From Amycolatopsis sp. FDAARGOS 1241 (GTDB lineage Bacteria > Actinomycetota > Actinomycetes > Mycobacteriales > Pseudonocardiaceae), in NCBI RefSeq assembly GCF_016889705.1, contig NZ_CP069526.1, positions 6,200,001-6,264,000 of the forward strand: DNA of 64,000 nt, written 5' to 3'. Numbering within the stretch: the stretch's first letter is position 1; every line of letters starts with the position of its first letter. A program made the translations under genes and the position numbers. Shown here piece by piece: positions 62,410-64,000 of the stretch. The notes under the pieces were generated by a model. That model was not told the origin of the DNA and ran no database searches. It worked only from the letters and a program-made list of their open reading frames with translations.

Positions 62410-63758
62410 TCGGACGCGGTGTCCGCGCGCGAGGCCGCCGGCTCGGCCGGCGCACCCAGGAGCACGGTGCCCCGGGTCTCCGGGCCTATCCACGCTCCGG
62501 CGAAGAAGAGCACACCGCCGAGAACGATCAGGACCACCGCGGTGTACTCGTACGGCATCACGGTCTGCAGGACGGTGATCCAGACGCTGTAGAGGGCGGG
62601 CAGGATGAGGCTCAGCGTGTAGACGCTGCCGTAGCCCGAGGAGCGGACCCCGGCGCCGAAGCGTTCGTTGAGGTAGACGACCAGGCACCCGAGCGGGGCG
62701 TTGGGCAGCACGAAGGCGACGAACGCGATCGGCAGGAACCCCGCCCCGGACCGCGCGAGCAGCACGAGGACCAGGTAGGCGAGGCTCGCGCCGACGGTGA
62801 TGGCGACGGCGCAGCCGAGCAGCAGTTTGCGGCGGCCGATCCGCTGCCCCAGCACGCCGGCGAGGATCATGCTGATGATCGTCGCGACGTTGGCGACGAT
62901 CTCCAGGGTGCTGACGTTGGAGGGGTTCTGGTGAAGCACCCCGACCAGCAGCCCGGGCATGAAGGAGAGCACGACCTGGGCGGCGAACCACATCCCGGTC
63001 ATGAGAAGGAACACCTGGCCGAAACCGCGGATGTTCCGTCGGCTGAACAGCTCGAAAATCGGCGCGCGATTTCCTTCCCGCGATTTCTTGAGTTCCTTGA
63101 GGTCGACCTCGGGCACGCGTGAGTAGTAGGCGATGTAGGCAATTCCGAGCAGGAATCCGAAGAAGAACGGAATCCGCCAGCCCCAGGACTTCAGTTCCTC
63201 GTCGGGAAACCGTTCCAGCACGACGAGCTGGATGATGCTGATGAGCGTGATGGCCGCGGGGGCACCGGCGGCCATCACCCCGCCGACCAGGCCGCGCCGG
63301 CGCATCGGCGAGCGCTCGATGGCCAGCGGGACCGGCCCCGCGTACCCGCCGCCGAGGAAGATACCGCCGATGAGGCGGAGCAGGATCAACCCGACGATCG
63401 ACCCGTAACCCCAGGTCGCGTAACCGGGCATGAGGCCGATCAGCAGTGTCACGACGGTGAAGCCGACGCCCGTGATCAGGGTGACCCGCCGTCGCCCGAT
63501 CTTGTCGGCCAGGTTGCCGAAGATCGGGCCGCCGATCGGCCGTCCGAGCAGGGTGACGACGAAGATGACGGTCACGAGGGTGACCTTCGTCGTGGCCGAC
63601 ATGGAGTCGGGTTCGAAGTAGTCCATCACCGCCGGCAGCACGAGCGCGGGCAGGTAGATGTCGAAGCTGTCAACGAACAGCGAAAGGATGCCGCCGACGA
63701 CTGATCGTCGTGCTTCCGGTGTCAGTCGCTCGTCTGTTACGGGTGCGTTCGTCGACAT
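62406..63758 (-). CDS. MFS transporter, organic-acid or sugar-acid type
   Basis: 450 residues, 12 hydrophobic helices. Opening LSLFVDSFDIYLPALVLP resembles metabolite:H+ symporters. Motif A GNLADKIGRRRV is at loop 2-3, and LRLIGGIFLGGGYAGPVPLAIE is the helix 4 region. Imports the operon's growth substrate, probably an acid such as an aldonic or hydroxy acid (inference). First gene of the five-gene operon; a palindromic operator lies directly upstream. Confidence 0.87.
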   Translation of the reverse strand: MSTNAPVTDERLTPEARRSVVGGILSLFVDSFDIYLPALVLPAVMDYFEPDSMSATTKVTLVTVIFVVTLLGRPIGGPIFGNLADKIGRRRVTLITGVGFTVVTLLIGLMPGYATWGYGSIVGLILLRLIGGIFLGGGYAGPVPLAIERSPMRRRGLVGGVMAAGAPAAITLISIIQLVVLERFPDEELKSWGWRIPFFFGFLLGIAYIAYYSRVPEVDLKELKKSREGNRAPIFELFSRRNIRGFGQVFLLMTGMWFAAQVVLSFMPGLLVGVLHQNPSNVSTLEIVANVATIISMILAGVLGQRIGRRKLLLGCAVAITVGASLAYLVLVLLARSGAGFLPIAFVAFVLPNAPLGCLVVYLNERFGAGVRSSGYGSVYTLSLILPALYSVWITVLQTVMPYEYTAVVLIVLGGVLFFAGAWIGPETRGTVLLGAPAEPAASRADTASE

Positions 63759-63782
63759 CCAGGGAATTCCTTCCGATCACGA

Positions 63783-63807
63783 ATATCGCACCGATGCGAT
63801 ATATCGC
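63783..63807. promoter_or_regulatory. Operator of the MFS-dehydratase-AcnX operon
   Basis: ATATCGCACCGATGCGATAT (63783-63802), perfect 8-bp arms, overlapping a second perfect palindrome GCGATATATCGC (63796-63807). Three TGCGATAT-like half sites, 25 bases upstream of the MFS start. Confidence 0.65.
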
Positions 63808-63871
63808 TTGTCGCGAAAGAGTCTAAGAATCCTCGGGGTTACCCGGAAGTCAGAAATCCTGATCCTGAGCA

Positions 63872-64000
63872 TCAGTCCAGGTTATGATCACGCAACCGCT
63901 CACCGAGGCCGCGCAGCGCCTCGCGCAGCCAGGCGTGCGCGGGGTCGGGATCGAGATCTTCGTGCCACCACAAGCTCTCCACGATCCCCTCCGGCTCACC
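63872..64000 (-). CDS. LysR-family regulator, C-terminal 42 codons only
   Basis: In-frame to the TGA at 63872: IVESLWWHEDLDPDPAHAWL then REALRGLGERLRDHNLD. This is the usual end of LysR-type regulators (LWWH...DPAHxWLRE). The DNA-binding half lies beyond the window. Same strand and 113 bp before the MFS gene, so it may regulate the operon, though it is not in the usual divergent arrangement. Confidence 0.6.
   Translation of the reverse strand, partial: GEPEGIVESLWWHEDLDPDPAHAWLREALRGLGERLRDHNLD

Noticed and set aside
58192..62592. A 1466-codon open frame on the plus strand
   Set aside because: Antisense to AcnX, the FAD oxidoreductase and the IlvD/Edd dehydratase, which keep all family motifs. 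Low-complexity Arg/Gly/His translation.
1..64000. CRISPR array, tRNA or rRNA genes
   Set aside because: No regularly spaced direct repeats with unique spacers, no cloverleaf-like sequence and no rRNA-like tract were seen on reading both strands.

Overview
This is high-GC actinobacterial DNA, most like the Pseudonocardiales (an Amycolatopsis-type genome). The signs are very G/C-rich third codon positions, frequent GTG starts, several likely leaderless genes, a DUF5313 membrane protein, an actinobacterial-type LexA box, a CsxA-like exo-glucosaminidase and many TetR regulators with paired acyl-CoA dehydrogenases. I see no tRNA, rRNA, CRISPR array, intact insertion sequence, phage or origin.

Region 1 (1-18.1 kb) is mixed housekeeping and accessory DNA. 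It holds a partial DUF1015 gene, a DHA2 exporter, an LLM-class oxidoreductase, a TetR regulator, a frameshifted Gfo/Idh-quinone oxidoreductase pair, a frameshifted LAL-type LuxR regulator, a YceI pair, an OhrR-like MarR regulator beside a DUF5313 gene, a pseudouridine synthase, a secreted protein, an ArsR-like regulator, a zinc alcohol dehydrogenase, an AlkB gene behind a near-perfect LexA box, a P450 and a GH25 lysozyme.

Region 2 (18.1-31.1 kb) is a scarred carbohydrate region. A LAL-type regulator, an ABC permease, a DrrA-like ABC ATPase and a GH78 rhamnosidase survive only as fragments joined at two abrupt junctions near 19.33 and 20.21 kb. They are followed by a LacI regulator with two matching operators, a decayed methyltransferase, and an intact chitosan/glucosamine operon (APC permease, GH2 exo-glucosaminidase, ROK kinase). 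The divergent ROK repressor of that operon is broken.

Region 3 (31.1-37.2 kb) has a J-domain/NERD membrane protein, a LysE exporter, a secreted M14 carboxypeptidase and small membrane or unknown genes, with a duplicated intergenic element.

Region 4 (37.2-57.4 kb) is a coherent acyl-CoA catabolic locus. It holds two AMP-forming CoA ligases, four acyl-CoA dehydrogenases, a MaoC hydratase, three SDRs, an APH-type kinase directly followed by an ACAD10/11 (LvaC)-type dehydrogenase, a phosphotriesterase-like lactonase, an alpha/beta hydrolase, two TetR regulators and a GAF-LuxR regulator. Two palindromes are each found in front of two separate operons, so at least two local regulons are visible. 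The gene set fits breakdown of lactones and 4-hydroxy or keto acids, with phosphorylation of the hydroxyacyl-CoA. An amidase island inside the locus is flanked by two copies of an intergenic inverted-repeat element.

Region 5 (57.5-64 kb) is a compact five-gene operon on the minus strand: MFS transporter, IlvD/Edd dehydratase, FAD oxidoreductase, and aconitase X large and small subunits. It is preceded by a palindromic operator and the 3' end of a LysR regulator. I do not recognise this combination as a characterised pathway.
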